Both the position numbers and the translations under genes were made by a program. The notes under the pieces were generated by a model that saw nothing but the letters and a program-made list of their open reading frames with translations, was not told the origin of the DNA and did not search any database. A stretch of DNA of 64,000 bases from Kineothrix alysoides. GTDB lineage: Bacteria > Bacillota > Clostridia > Lachnospirales > Lachnospiraceae. The DNA lies in NCBI RefSeq assembly GCF_000732725.1, contig NZ_JPNB01000002.1, positions 1,240,001 through 1,304,000 on the forward strand, read 5' to 3'. Numbering within the stretch: the stretch's first letter is position 1; every line of letters starts with the position of its first letter. Of the stretch, positions 24,164 through 32,283 are shown in pieces.

Positions 24164-24329
24164 ATCCAAAACAGACGAGAAAAACCGGCCGCAGGATTCC
24201 AGCCCCAAGGTGGCGGTTTACATGCGTGTCGGCAGTACGTCGCAGCTTGAGGATCAAAGCCTGAAACAACAAATCGCCCGTTACGGTTTCATACGCGGGA
24301 CGATAAAATTCATGAATAGCAGAAAATAG
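24150..24329 (+). pseudogene. Truncated resolvase-domain fragment (59 aa)
   Basis: The short frame overlaps the end of the large recombinase by 14 bases. It encodes a polar leader, then PKVAVYMRVGSTSQLEDQSL, which looks like the first strand and nucleophile region of a serine recombinase with GS in place of the usual VS. It stops after 59 residues. It appears to be the remaining start of a third recombinase gene. AAGGAG precedes the ATG. Confidence 0.55.
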
Positions 24330-24391
24330 CAACCTCATCAGCGGAGTCAGAACGGCTCCGTTTTTTCTATGTGTCAGGAAAGGAGAAGAGT

Positions 24392-24757
24392 ATGACAAAC
24401 GAAGCATTGAGCGAATTGTTGGGCAAAGAAAATCTGGTCAGGGGTTATGTCTATCCCTATGAAGGGTACCGGCGCGAATACTGGTTCGAGCATTCGCCGT
24501 CCAACATCGCCAACTTCATCATGCTGCATGAAGATGCCAGAGAAATCATCCTCACGGATGTGCTGGACAGAAAAATCCTGAATACCATCGGGCACTTCAT
24601 CGACCGCTGTCCGGATCAGAAACTGTTGCCTGAGATTCTGGAGCATCTCATCCCCATGCAGACGTGTGGGAAGGAACCGCAGGAATTCCCCGTAGCCACG
24701 GCGGAAGAAGCGGAAACCCTGTACGAATTGTGCGATGAGATGGACATCAGCATGTAG
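24392..24757 (+). CDS. Conserved element protein of unknown function
   Basis: The 121-residue acidic protein begins TNEALSELLGKENLVRGYVY and contains PSNIANFIMLHEDAREIILTD. No motif is recognised. AGGAAAGGAG precedes ATG 24392. It follows the recombinase cluster, as small cargo or regulatory genes do in such elements. Just downstream (about 24822) a GTG frame of 15 codons (KALTKEEAIMYLRF) is cut short, which probably marks a deletion junction between element and cargo. Confidence 0.6.
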   Translation: MTNEALSELLGKENLVRGYVYPYEGYRREYWFEHSPSNIANFIMLHEDAREIILTDVLDRKILNTIGHFIDRCPDQKLLPEILEHLIPMQTCGKEPQEFPVATAEEAETLYELCDEMDISM

Positions 24758-24927
24758 GCAGGAAAACAACAGCCGCATGCGGCGGCGTGCGGCAGATGAT
24801 AACCCCTTGGAGGTGAAAGCGTTGACGAAAGAAGAAGCCATAATGTATTTAAGATTCTGAATGTGCGTGTTACGGTGGGCAGTTTTATAGTATAAAACAT
24901 AAGCGTGTGAATGTCTCAAGTCCTCTC

Positions 24928-24956
24928 TTGACATATAGCGTTAAGAGAGATAAAAT
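24928..24956 (+). promoter_or_regulatory. Sigma-A promoter of the TetR-hydrolase operon
   Basis: TTGACA (24928-24933) and TAAAAT (24951-24956) are separated by 17 bp. The following GAACGAACACTT may be part of an operator. Confidence 0.75.
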
Positions 24957-24997
24957 ATAAGTTATTGAACGAACACTTACTAATGGGAGTTGATTAC

Positions 24998-25594
24998 ATG
25001 CGGCCTCAAATGTACTCTGACGATAAAATCTTCGAAAGCATTTCGATTGTATTGGCAAAGCAAGGATATGAGGCACTTACACTTCATAACATTGCAGAAC
25101 AAGCGAAATTATCACCAGCCATACTCTCTAAACGTTTTGGATCAAAAAAGGGAATGCTTCTTGCATATTATGAATCTCTTGTTACAGTTACCCAAAAAGG
25201 TTTTTCCGATCTATCAATGCGTTCCCTGCCATTGGTAGAAGCGTTGACAGAGATATTTACCCAATGGCACGACTTTATAAAAAAACCACAGGAATGTGCA
25301 AATTTTATGATGCTCTACTTGAAACTTGATATTGAACCTGAGTTTATCGAAATATCAGAAAAACGACATCGTATCATTGATGCCGAAGTGCAGGCGATTC
25401 TCGAAGAAAGTATACGGCGTGGTGAAATACAATGTCAAGATATCGCTGAAATGGGCCGCATCTTGCAGGCGGCTGTTACAGGAGCTGCCATACTTTGGTG
25501 CAGAGATGATGTGAATATAGATCCGCGAAAGTTTATTGCGACATGTATTAAGATGATTGTTAGAGACAATGGTGGAGGCAGCCTGAATGAGTAA
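24998..25594 (+). CDS. TetR-family transcriptional regulator
   Basis: The 198-residue protein carries a TetR HTH near residues 8-52 (IFESISIVLAKQGYEALTLHNIAEQAKLSPAILSKRFGSKKGM) and a helical ligand domain. It probably autoregulates the operon with the alpha/beta hydrolase that it overlaps by eight bases. ATG 24998 has GGGAG eight bases upstream; an in-frame ATG at 24983 is also possible. The lower GC content compared with the recombinase genes indicates a different source. Confidence 0.85.
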   Translation: MRPQMYSDDKIFESISIVLAKQGYEALTLHNIAEQAKLSPAILSKRFGSKKGMLLAYYESLVTVTQKGFSDLSMRSLPLVEALTEIFTQWHDFIKKPQECANFMMLYLKLDIEPEFIEISEKRHRIIDAEVQAILEESIRRGEIQCQDIAEMGRILQAAVTGAAILWCRDDVNIDPRKFIATCIKMIVRDNGGGSLNE

Positions 25595-26444
25595 CCAAAT
25601 TGAGAAAAAGCATATCCGTGTAAATGGAGTAAGTATAACATGCTATTGTGCCGGAGGCGGCAACGATACCATCGTACTATTGCATGGCGCCGGTGTAGAT
25701 TCAGCAATGCTTTCTTGGGCCGAGGTGATTCCGTTGCTTTCCAGCCGGTATCAAGTTATTGCGCCGGATTTGCCGGGATACGGGGCAAGCGACCGGATAG
25801 ACGGCGAATACACGTTGTCGTTCTACACAGATATAGTAAAGGGCTTAATCGAAGCGTTTGGCGGTAAACCAGTTATCCTGACCGGACTGTCCTTGGGAGG
25901 CGGTATATGCCTGAATATGGCGCTGACATACCCGGAGCTTATCAAGATTCTCGTGCCGGTTGACGCATGGGGATTATTTGATAAATTATCGTGGCATCGG
26001 CTGACGCATTGGTTTATTGGTTCAAAGCTCAACGACAATTTATACGCATGGACGAACAAATATCCATCCATCATCAGATTCTCCTTAAAATACAGCTTGT
26101 TTGGTGATAAATCAAAGGTGAGCGATGATTTAGTCACTGAAATACTAAAAGCTATGCTGGAGCCTGGCGCAGACAAGCCCTTCATGTCCTTTCAAAGAAG
26201 TGAAATTACGCCTACAGGCTTTACTACAGATTTGTTTGGGAGGCTTGAAGAAATCGGTTCACCCACACTGCTTATACATGGCACGCTTGATAAAGCGGTT
26301 CCTGTAAAAGGTGCCATCCTTTCCAGCAAAAGGATTCCCGATTGCGAGATGCATTTAATGGAAGGATGTAAGCATTGGCCTCAAAAAGAACGTCCGGAAG
26401 AATTCGCAAATGCCTTGCAATCATATCTTGACAGAAAATTGTGA
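25587..26444 (+). CDS. Alpha/beta hydrolase
   Basis: This 285-residue hydrolase has the oxyanion region LLHGAGVDSAMLSW, the nucleophile Ser102 in GLSLGGG, an acidic residue in HGTLDKAVP and the catalytic His in EGCKHWPQ. It has no signal peptide, so it is cytoplasmic. Such proteins hydrolyse esters, epoxides or lactones; the substrate is unknown. Its start overlaps the stop of the TetR gene, so the regulator likely senses a substrate or inducer of the hydrolase. Confidence 0.88.
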   Translation: MSNQIEKKHIRVNGVSITCYCAGGGNDTIVLLHGAGVDSAMLSWAEVIPLLSSRYQVIAPDLPGYGASDRIDGEYTLSFYTDIVKGLIEAFGGKPVILTGLSLGGGICLNMALTYPELIKILVPVDAWGLFDKLSWHRLTHWFIGSKLNDNLYAWTNKYPSIIRFSLKYSLFGDKSKVSDDLVTEILKAMLEPGADKPFMSFQRSEITPTGFTTDLFGRLEEIGSPTLLIHGTLDKAVPVKGAILSSKRIPDCEMHLMEGCKHWPQKERPEEFANALQSYLDRKL

Positions 26445-26477
26445 TCAGAGAAATTTTTATATGACAGGGGCGACACT

Positions 26478-26750
26478 ATGGCAGAAATCAAATGGATGTT
26501 ATACCCTGTTTGTAATAATAAGACACTACTGAAAATCCGTGAAGATACAATACTTGAAAAATTTCCGTTGCCGGCTGACACAAGCGTTGAAGTTGAAAAC
26601 TTAGAAGTTTTCCAAGAAAAATTAAAGGATTTAAGTATTATTTTTCCCGTGACACAAATCGGGGGAAATTGGGTGTCTGAATTTGGAGATAGTGAAGGTA
26701 ACCATATCGAACTGACGGCACCTGTAAGTCTCCGACAAACTGGAATTTGA
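26478..26750 (+). CDS. VOC/glyoxalase-like protein, small
   Basis: The 90 residues fit one and a half beta-alpha-beta units of the vicinal oxygen chelate fold and end with GGNWVSEFGDSEGNHIELTAP, the usual C-terminal strand with the metal-binding Glu. The expected N-terminal His is not evident. At 90 residues it is shorter than common single-domain members (about 120), so it may be trimmed at the start. It lies between the hydrolase and a P-loop kinase, 33 bases after the former. Confidence 0.6.
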   Translation: MAEIKWMLYPVCNNKTLLKIREDTILEKFPLPADTSVEVENLEVFQEKLKDLSIIFPVTQIGGNWVSEFGDSEGNHIELTAPVSLRQTGI

Positions 26751-26760
26751 AGGGTTGAGT

Positions 26761-27258
26761 ATGAAGAACATTTTCTTGATTGGCGGAACAATGGGAGTAG
26801 GAAAAACAGCTACTTGCCAGATTATAAAAAATAAATTAAACAACAGTGTTTTTCTCGATGGAGATTGGTGCTGGGATATGCACCCATTTCATGTAACAGA
26901 GGAAACAAAGCAAATGGCAGTAGAGAATATCTGCTTCCTTTTGAACAACTTTATCAAGTGCTCTGTTTATGAAAACATTGTATTTTGCTGGGTTATGCAC
27001 GAACAGACTATTATTGATGATATCGTTTCACGTCTTGATACAGCAAACTGCAAGGTTCATTTGATATCTTTAGTATGTAGTGAACAAGCATTGCAAACTC
27101 GTCTGAGAAATGATGTCGATGCTGGTATTCGGACAGAAGATGTGATTCGTACAAGCATAGAACGCATACCTCTCTACGAAAAACTGAATACAAATAAAGT
27201 AGACGTATCGAAAATCATTCCAGAGCAAGCGGCTGATTTCATAATTCAGAACTGCTAA
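26761..27258 (+). CDS. P-loop nucleoside/small-molecule kinase-like ATPase
   Basis: The 165-residue protein begins with KNIFLIGGTMGVGKTATCQ, a Walker A motif, then FLDGDWCWDMHPF, where the Asp could act as catalytic base, and a lid-like RLRNDVDAGIRTED. It resembles the AAA_33/shikimate-kinase-like group that phosphorylates small molecules, including some antibiotics. GAAGGG lies before ATG 26761. It follows the VOC gene by ten bases. The substrate is unknown; a resistance role is conceivable but unproved. Confidence 0.75.
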   Translation: MKNIFLIGGTMGVGKTATCQIIKNKLNNSVFLDGDWCWDMHPFHVTEETKQMAVENICFLLNNFIKCSVYENIVFCWVMHEQTIIDDIVSRLDTANCKVHLISLVCSEQALQTRLRNDVDAGIRTEDVIRTSIERIPLYEKLNTNKVDVSKIIPEQAADFIIQNC

Positions 27259-27304
27259 ATGCCAATTTGCCGAGCAGATAGTTTTTGAAGGAGGCGGCCG
27301 AAGA

Positions 27305-27832
27305 ATGAACATGAAGAACAGAACTTATATCGCAATCGACCTGAAATCGTTCTATGCTTCGGTTGAATGCATAGAACGGCAGCTTGATCCGTTGACCACC
27401 AACCTTGTTGTCGCTGATGCAGCTCGTACCGAAAAAACCATCTGCCTCGCCGTTGCTGATATTAAAGCATATAAGCCAAGCACCACCAGTATCGGATCGG
27501 GGCAGGTGCTACAGCACGCCTATACTTTTGGCAAAGCGAAGCTGATCGTGCGGGAAATGACCGATCTGCTGGTACTTGATCTGGTGGATAAAAGGCTTGT
27601 GACCGACCAGCTTGTTTTGACGGTCGGATATGATATTGAAAACCTGACTGACCCGAAGATAAAGGAATCATACCATGGGGCGGTCACCACCGACCACTAT
27701 GGACGCTCCGTTCCTATCTGTTCTTTGGAAGAGCGCGAGGCGTGTAACCCCGCAAAACTTACGATAACTACCGGGCAAGTGAAGCCGGAAAGGTTTTTAT
27801 TGTTTTGGACGGATAGATGTAGTATAATTTGA
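27305..27832 (+). pseudogene. Y-family DNA polymerase (UmuC/DinB-like) with internal deletion
   Basis: The start YIAIDLKSFYASVECIERQL and VVADAARTEKTICLAV matches the palm start of element-borne Y-family polymerases. The frame then jumps to AYKPSTTSIGSGQVLQHAYTF, which belongs to the little-finger region. Most of the palm, thumb and catalytic acidic residues are missing. The last 30 residues also diverge, which suggests a second break. Intact proteins are about 450-500 residues; this is 175. GGAGGCGG precedes the ATG. It cannot polymerise DNA. Confidence 0.78.
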
Positions 27833-27907
27833 TTCAGTTTAGAGATAAAAACTGAACGAAACAACTGATATGATGTAATTATTATGCGAAAAAGGAGCGG
27901 ATACACG

Positions 27908-28273
27908 ATGGACCTCAGGACTCTTTTAAAACCACGCGTTTGGCTGCCTGCCACAGTGGGGATATTAATAGGTACGGTTTTACTCATTATGGGCGAAAAT
28001 GATGATGCACCCGGTCTGGTGCTAATCGGCTTTATCGCCGCAATTGTACTTGTGTTTTATGGAATATACAATGCTGCGGCAGGTGTCAAAAAGGGCTTGA
28101 TTCCTGCTATACTATGTTTTTTCCTGTTCGCATTCGGAGTTTTTGGAACGATAGCCCTTGCTATTGAGGGTGAATTTGCTGATTCCCCCGGAATTATCAT
28201 ATTTATAGGATTAATCTGCATGGGTCTTCTAATGGTTGGTATCAGGCTTTTGAAGAATAACAGATTTAGGTAA
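27908..28273 (+). CDS. Small four-helix membrane protein
   Basis: The 121-residue protein has four hydrophobic segments near residues 10-28, 38-56, 65-87 and 95-113 with short loops. No catalytic motif is seen. AAGGAG precedes ATG 27908. It may be an integral membrane protein of the DUF-type common in Clostridia. It lies among unrelated cargo genes. The function is unknown. Confidence 0.65.
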   Translation: MDLRTLLKPRVWLPATVGILIGTVLLIMGENDDAPGLVLIGFIAAIVLVFYGIYNAAAGVKKGLIPAILCFFLFAFGVFGTIALAIEGEFADSPGIIIFIGLICMGLLMVGIRLLKNNRFR

Positions 28274-28335
28274 AATGAGACTGTATAAGGCATAGTTTAA
28301 GCTAACCATAAAGAAATGTCTAAAGAGAGAATATT

Positions 28336-28719
28336 ATGAAAAGGAAGACGATGAAAGAAAATACTCCGCATGCCTCCAATGCCCCCAATAAACGCTATAG
28401 CATAGCGGCAAATGCGATACTGCTTTAGATATGATAGGAATATACTTTTCTGGCAGGTATCTTGTTACTCGTTCCTGGAAAGAAGATGGGATTTTCTTTA
28501 TGATTTTTCTGATTGCGTTTCTCCTTTACATATTGAAAGAAAAAGCAGGTAAATATTTTCTGCTTATCTGGCTGTTCCTCTGGTCTGTTACACAATTTTT
28601 CAGCCATGAATGGTTCACAATTATGGGAAATGGGGAAGGCAAGATACAATATTTTAATTGCAGCAGCACTGGTTACAACAGCGACTTTTTGTATAAAGGG
28701 AAAACTGTTCAGACAGTAA
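28336..28719 (+). pseudogene. Frameshifted membrane protein
   Basis: ATG 28336 with AGAGAG upstream opens KRKTMKENTPHASNAPNKRY, which stops at 28426-28428. Shifting frame there continues without a gap into DMIGIYFSGRYLVTRSWKED and two membrane segments (IFFMIFLIAFLLYIL and YFLLIWLFLWSVTQFF). A second shift near 28650 gives LIAAALVTTATFCIKGKLFRQ and a stop at 28717. The three pieces make one plausible multi-pass membrane protein of about 125 residues broken twice. The downstream open frame to 28841 is an artefact of the shift. Confidence 0.6.
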
Positions 28720-28902
28720 TGCGCCGCGGCATATTCAGCGGGCAATTCGGCAGATACGACTATCCACGTCCGTATTTGCAGAATTGCCCGCATTTCATGT
28801 CTACAGAATTGTATGGAATTATATTTAAAAATATAGTATAATTATGCAAATAATAATGTAAGCGGATTATGAAACAAGATTATATTTTGCGGGGGATAAA
28901 TC

Positions 28903-29379
28903 ATGAAATTAATCGTTATAAGAGAATTTGGTAACTATACGACTACGGATGCTCTCTGTTTTGATATGGAGAAGCTTAATATTAAGAATTGCATAGGCTG
29001 TTGGACCTGTTGGTGGAAAAGTCCGGGAATATGTATACATAATGATTTGGAAGATTTTTATAGAGGGTATGTCGGTGCTGATAAAGCGATATTTTATGCA
29101 AAATTGCAGGAAGGATTTATAAGCAGTAAGATGAAGTCTCTCTTCGACCGGATGATACCACTTTTTTTGCCGTATACTTCCTTTCGCGACGGGGGCACTT
29201 TTCATGCTCCAAGATATCCCCAATATCCTAACATTGAATTCTATTACGATTATGACTTTAAGAATGAGGAAGATTTAAAAATATTTTCCGACTATATATA
29301 TAAAGTGTTCAAACAATTTTATTCGCCTGAAATAAAAGTACTTCATATTTCAGAATCAGAAAAAGGGGAGACGGAATGA
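28903..29379 (+). CDS. Flavodoxin-family protein, N-terminally short
   Basis: The 158 residues resemble the NADPH-dependent FMN reductase/flavodoxin group. They contain NCIGCWTCWWKSPGICIHNDL, the usual Cys-x-x-Cys-containing loop, then IFYAKLQEGFISSKMKSLFDRM. The expected N-terminal phosphate-binding motif (GSPR.. type) is replaced by VIREFGNY, so FMN binding may be impaired. GGGGG precedes the ATG. The stop overlaps the next flavodoxin-like gene by four bases, which suggests the two proteins work together. Confidence 0.7.
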   Translation: MKLIVIREFGNYTTTDALCFDMEKLNIKNCIGCWTCWWKSPGICIHNDLEDFYRGYVGADKAIFYAKLQEGFISSKMKSLFDRMIPLFLPYTSFRDGGTFHAPRYPQYPNIEFYYDYDFKNEEDLKIFSDYIYKVFKQFYSPEIKVLHISESEKGETE

Positions 29380-30023
29380 AAACAATAATCTTAAATGGAT
29401 CTCCAAAGGGAAATGTGGAAAACTGTGGAAGTTACATCCTGGCAAGAGCCTTTGCAAATGGAATGAGCACACCGTGCGAGGTGTTTTCGATTGCAAAAGA
29501 AAATCGGGAAAGCCTGATGGAAGCTATTCGTAATGCGGATAACGTTATTGTAATTACACCAAATTATATTCATTCAATACCGGCAGGAACGCTGGATTTT
29601 CTATACGCATTGCCTCCGTCAAAAGGAAATCAGACCATCGGTTTTATTATTCAGGCGGGATATCCTGAATCCTCGGAGAGCGCAATCATCTGCCGTTATT
29701 TGGAAAGATTTGCAAAGCGTCTGGGATATACTGTTTTAGGTGCCATTGCGAAAGGTGAATGCGCGGGGCTTGCCATAGTGCCGGAGCGGTTTAAAAAGCT
29801 GCAAAATGACTTTTCGGAGTTTGGAGCCTTGTTTGAACAGACCGGTAGATTTGATGAATCTTTTATCAGCAAATTTGCAAAGCCTGTCTGCCTTACAAAG
29901 TTTCAAACGCGAATGCTGAATGCATCGGTGCCTATCTCTAATTATTTAGGATGGAATAAGATTTTAAAAACGAATAATTGTTATGAGAAGAGATTCGATA
30001 TGCCCTATCTTGAAAAGAATTGA
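29376..30023 (+). CDS. NADPH-dependent FMN reductase/flavodoxin-like protein
   Basis: The 215-residue protein has the FMN phosphate-binding loop ILNGSPKGNVENCGSY at residues 4-19 and the isoalloxazine-contacting TPNYIHSIPAGTLDFLYAL near 70-88. A typical third motif IQAGYPESSES follows. It is probably an NAD(P)H:quinone or nitro reductase-type enzyme or an electron carrier. It is translationally coupled (ATGA) to the previous flavodoxin-like gene, which lacks the phosphate loop, so the pair may form a heterodimer with one FMN site. Confidence 0.8.
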   Translation: MKTIILNGSPKGNVENCGSYILARAFANGMSTPCEVFSIAKENRESLMEAIRNADNVIVITPNYIHSIPAGTLDFLYALPPSKGNQTIGFIIQAGYPESSESAIICRYLERFAKRLGYTVLGAIAKGECAGLAIVPERFKKLQNDFSEFGALFEQTGRFDESFISKFAKPVCLTKFQTRMLNASVPISNYLGWNKILKTNNCYEKRFDMPYLEKN

Positions 30024-30042
30024 TATTGGAGGAGTAAAAAAC

Positions 30043-30504
30043 ATGAATGGGTTAGTTGTAAAAACCCCGGCCTTTGAAAATGAAGGCTTAATACCTAAGG
30101 AGTATACAGGGTATGGTGATGATATATCACCGGAATTGCATTTGACCGGCATAGACGAACACGCAAAGTCTATCATCATAATAATGGACGATATGGGGCA
30201 TCCTGTGCCGGCGTATAATCATTGGGTTATATGGAATATTCCTGTTATGTCAATAATACCGGCACACATACCGCACGGTAAAACTGTTGAAACGTTGTCC
30301 GGCGCTGTACAGGGACGCGGGTATGGCAGACATAGATACAAGGGGCCTAAACCGCCGTTTAACTGGTCGCATAGATACCAGTTCAATGTGTTTACAATTG
30401 ATTGCATGTTGGATTTGCCAAGTGCATCAAAAAAACGTGACTTGTTGAAAGCAATGAATGGACACGTACTCCAGCAAGCGGAGTTAACTGGCCATTACAG
30501 ATAA
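30043..30504 (+). CDS. YbhB/YbcL-type PEBP (Raf-kinase-inhibitor-like) protein
   Basis: The 153-residue protein is a bacterial phosphatidylethanolamine-binding-protein homologue. It shows ISPELHLTGIDEHAKSIIIIMDD, the ligand-site motifs HPVPAYNHWVIWNIP and a later KPPFNWSHRYQFNVF. Bacterial members have no settled function. GGAGGAG lies nine bases before ATG 30043. It is 19 bases downstream of the FMN reductase and followed by a terminator, so it closes that operon. Confidence 0.88.
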   Translation: MNGLVVKTPAFENEGLIPKEYTGYGDDISPELHLTGIDEHAKSIIIIMDDMGHPVPAYNHWVIWNIPVMSIIPAHIPHGKTVETLSGAVQGRGYGRHRYKGPKPPFNWSHRYQFNVFTIDCMLDLPSASKKRDLLKAMNGHVLQQAELTGHYR

Positions 30505-30624
30505 TGTTTCATGCGAGTTGCTCTCCTAACGTGCAGTAAAGGAGCATAACAGGAGCCTGCAACTTCCAATCCAACTTCTCGGCAGGGCATATGTATGTAT
30601 AAAATTGAAAAGCTTAACTTCTTT

Positions 30625-30664
30625 AATCCACGCTCCGTTTAGTCTACGGAGCGTGGATTGTTTT
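30625..30664 (+). terminator. Rho-independent terminator
   Basis: AATCCACGCTCCGT pairs perfectly with ACGGAGCGTGGATT around a 7-base loop, then GTTTT. The remaining 30505-30823 sequence has no gene and includes the right-hand flank of the IS110 element. Confidence 0.9.
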
Positions 30665-30823
30665 CGTAGATTAACTACCTTACAATGAAACACGAGGTGA
30701 CAAACTATAAATAGTCAAGGGGTTTTTAAAAAGATTCTTTAGTGATAAAAAAGGATATAGCAAACAAGTCATCTGAAAACACCGTATTTCAGATGGGATA
30801 ATGATGTTCTTATGATACAGCTG

Positions 30824-31999
30824 CTATTGGAGCTTCTGAGCGTTAAAGTCTACCCCTTGCCTCTCCAATGCATGGATGACTCTAACAAGTTTCTTTGCCA
30901 CATGAGTGATAGCAACCCTGTGGGGCTTGCCTTCTCCCCGTTTTTTCGCATAGTAGGCGGCGAATGTCATATCAAAGCGGATTAAAGGAAGGCAGCAATT
31001 GATGAGGACATACCGGAGCCCCGGTGAGCCATGTTTTACCATCCGTCCTCCGTGTGATTCTGTTCCGGAATCGTTTACACCTGGTTCGATCCCTGCAAAT
31101 GCGAGCATCTGGGCTGGTGTTGAAAAGTTCGATATATCTCCATATTCCGAATAGATAACGGCGGCAGATATAGTCCCGATGCCAGGAACAGACATATAGT
31201 GAGGATGTACTTCCTCGATCAGCTTGTTGATTTCTGTTTCAAGCGTGTCAATCTCTTTTACGAGAGACTGGTACAGGGTGAGCAGGCTGTTCCGTTCCAC
31301 ATCAAAAATAGAGTTGTTTACACCGACCGTATTGGCGGCAAGCTCCTTTAACCGAAGGAACTGTTGGGGAGAAAAATTACCCCTTGATAAAGAGCGGAGC
31401 TTCTCATAGGATGCGGAATTCATTCTTGCCATCTTTTCGGCGGAACCGTAGTTTTCAAGCAGATACAGAGCGGTCTTAGAGAAACGCTCATGAAAGAAGG
31501 GCTTGAATTCGGGGAAGGTGTGATCCAGCACATTGGTAATCTTTACAAGATAAAAAGAACGCTGTCGAACTAGTCTGTCACGCAAACGAGTTAATGACTT
31601 TAAGGAATAAGCGTGGTAAAATCCTTTTGAGTGGGGTTTGTACTCGACAGTCATTAACCACCGGGCTATTGATTCGCAGTCAACAGAGTCGGTCTTGGTT
31701 CGCCTTAGAGATGTGGATTTCTTGTATTCCTTGATGAGAACTGGATTAATTTCCATGAAGCTGTGGTTGGCATTTTCAAGGAAGAGTTCAAGATTGAGGG
31801 CATAGTGGGCTGTTGATTCAAACCCTATCTTTATGTCCTGAGGATTGGAGAGAGAATGAAAAATAGTGAGTAGCTGTTCAAAGCCTGCCTTATCATTTTT
31901 AATAGAAAACTTTGAAACAACCTTTTGATCCGTTGCTGAAATAATACAGCAATCATGTTTGTACTTGGAAATATCAATTCCAATAAAGTACATCGACAT
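30824..31999 (-). CDS. IS110-family transposase (DEDD recombinase)
   Basis: The 391-residue protein is intact. The RuvC-like domain starts MYFIGIDISKYKHDCC with the first Asp, then GFESTAHY (Glu) and RTKTDSVDCESIARW (Asp pair). The C-terminal Tnp domain has SVPGIGTISAAVIYSE and the serine-bearing KHGSPGLRYVLINC. It recombines circular element DNA into targets chosen by a bridge RNA. ATG 31999 has AGGAGG nine bases upstream; a second Met lies two codons later. Long in-frame sequence further upstream overlaps the non-coding flank and is not used. Confidence 0.93.
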   Translation of the reverse strand: MSMYFIGIDISKYKHDCCIISATDQKVVSKFSIKNDKAGFEQLLTIFHSLSNPQDIKIGFESTAHYALNLELFLENANHSFMEINPVLIKEYKKSTSLRRTKTDSVDCESIARWLMTVEYKPHSKGFYHAYSLKSLTRLRDRLVRQRSFYLVKITNVLDHTFPEFKPFFHERFSKTALYLLENYGSAEKMARMNSASYEKLRSLSRGNFSPQQFLRLKELAANTVGVNNSIFDVERNSLLTLYQSLVKEIDTLETEINKLIEEVHPHYMSVPGIGTISAAVIYSEYGDISNFSTPAQMLAFAGIEPGVNDSGTESHGGRMVKHGSPGLRYVLINCCLPLIRFDMTFAAYYAKKRGEGKPHRVAITHVAKKLVRVIHALERQGVDFNAQKLQ

Positions 32000-32230
32000 A
32001 GAGTTATACCTCCTGATATGTATTTTGGCACTGTTGTCTTCCACAGAGAATCCGGCTGTGTAATCACGTAAATAGAAACGTCAGGCGTTAACAAACTGAT
32101 CAACAGTAATAGACGAAAAGCTGTGGTCTGAGTCACCTCGGAACAGTCAAAGCTGTAAATATATAGGTACAGATCCACAGTGCCTTATCAAATATATCAG
32201 AGATGGATTAAAATGCCCAGAGAATCTGGG
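32000..32230 (-). ncRNA. Candidate IS110 bridge-RNA region
   Basis: In IS110 elements the bridge RNA is encoded in the non-coding end 5' of the transposase gene. This ~230-base region has no independent gene and holds several short inverted repeats, such as CTGTGG/CCACAG. The call rests on position and family knowledge; the fold and loops were not computed. Confidence 0.45.
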
Positions 32231-32240
32231 AGAAAGGAAA

Positions 32241-32270
32241 AATCCAATTACCATCTGAGATAATTGGATT
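32241..32270 (+). repeat. Perfect 10-bp inverted repeat
   Basis: AATCCAATTA and TAATTGGATT flank a 10-base loop, 14 bases before the next gene. It may be an operator or a transcript-end hairpin. Confidence 0.5.
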
Positions 32271-32283
32271 ATACGTGATTATT

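Larger units (their letters stand above)
30790..32230 (-). mobile_element. IS110-family insertion sequence (ends approximate)
   Basis: The element consists of one DEDD transposase gene on the minus strand, with a short downstream flank and a long (~230 bp) upstream non-coding flank. IS110 elements have no terminal inverted repeats, so the borders given are estimates. The long flank on the gene's 5' side fits the IS110 subgroup rather than IS1111. Confidence 0.75.

Noticed and set aside
9862-24400. Direct repeat of the tRNA-Leu 3' end as the right attachment site of the island
   Set aside because: No second copy of GGCCACCAGCA was found by eye; an exact search of the window and beyond would be needed to claim an att pair.
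28431-28841. 136-codon frame taken as an intact gene
   Set aside because: Its beginning and end only make sense when joined to other frames; it is read here as the middle of a twice-frameshifted gene.
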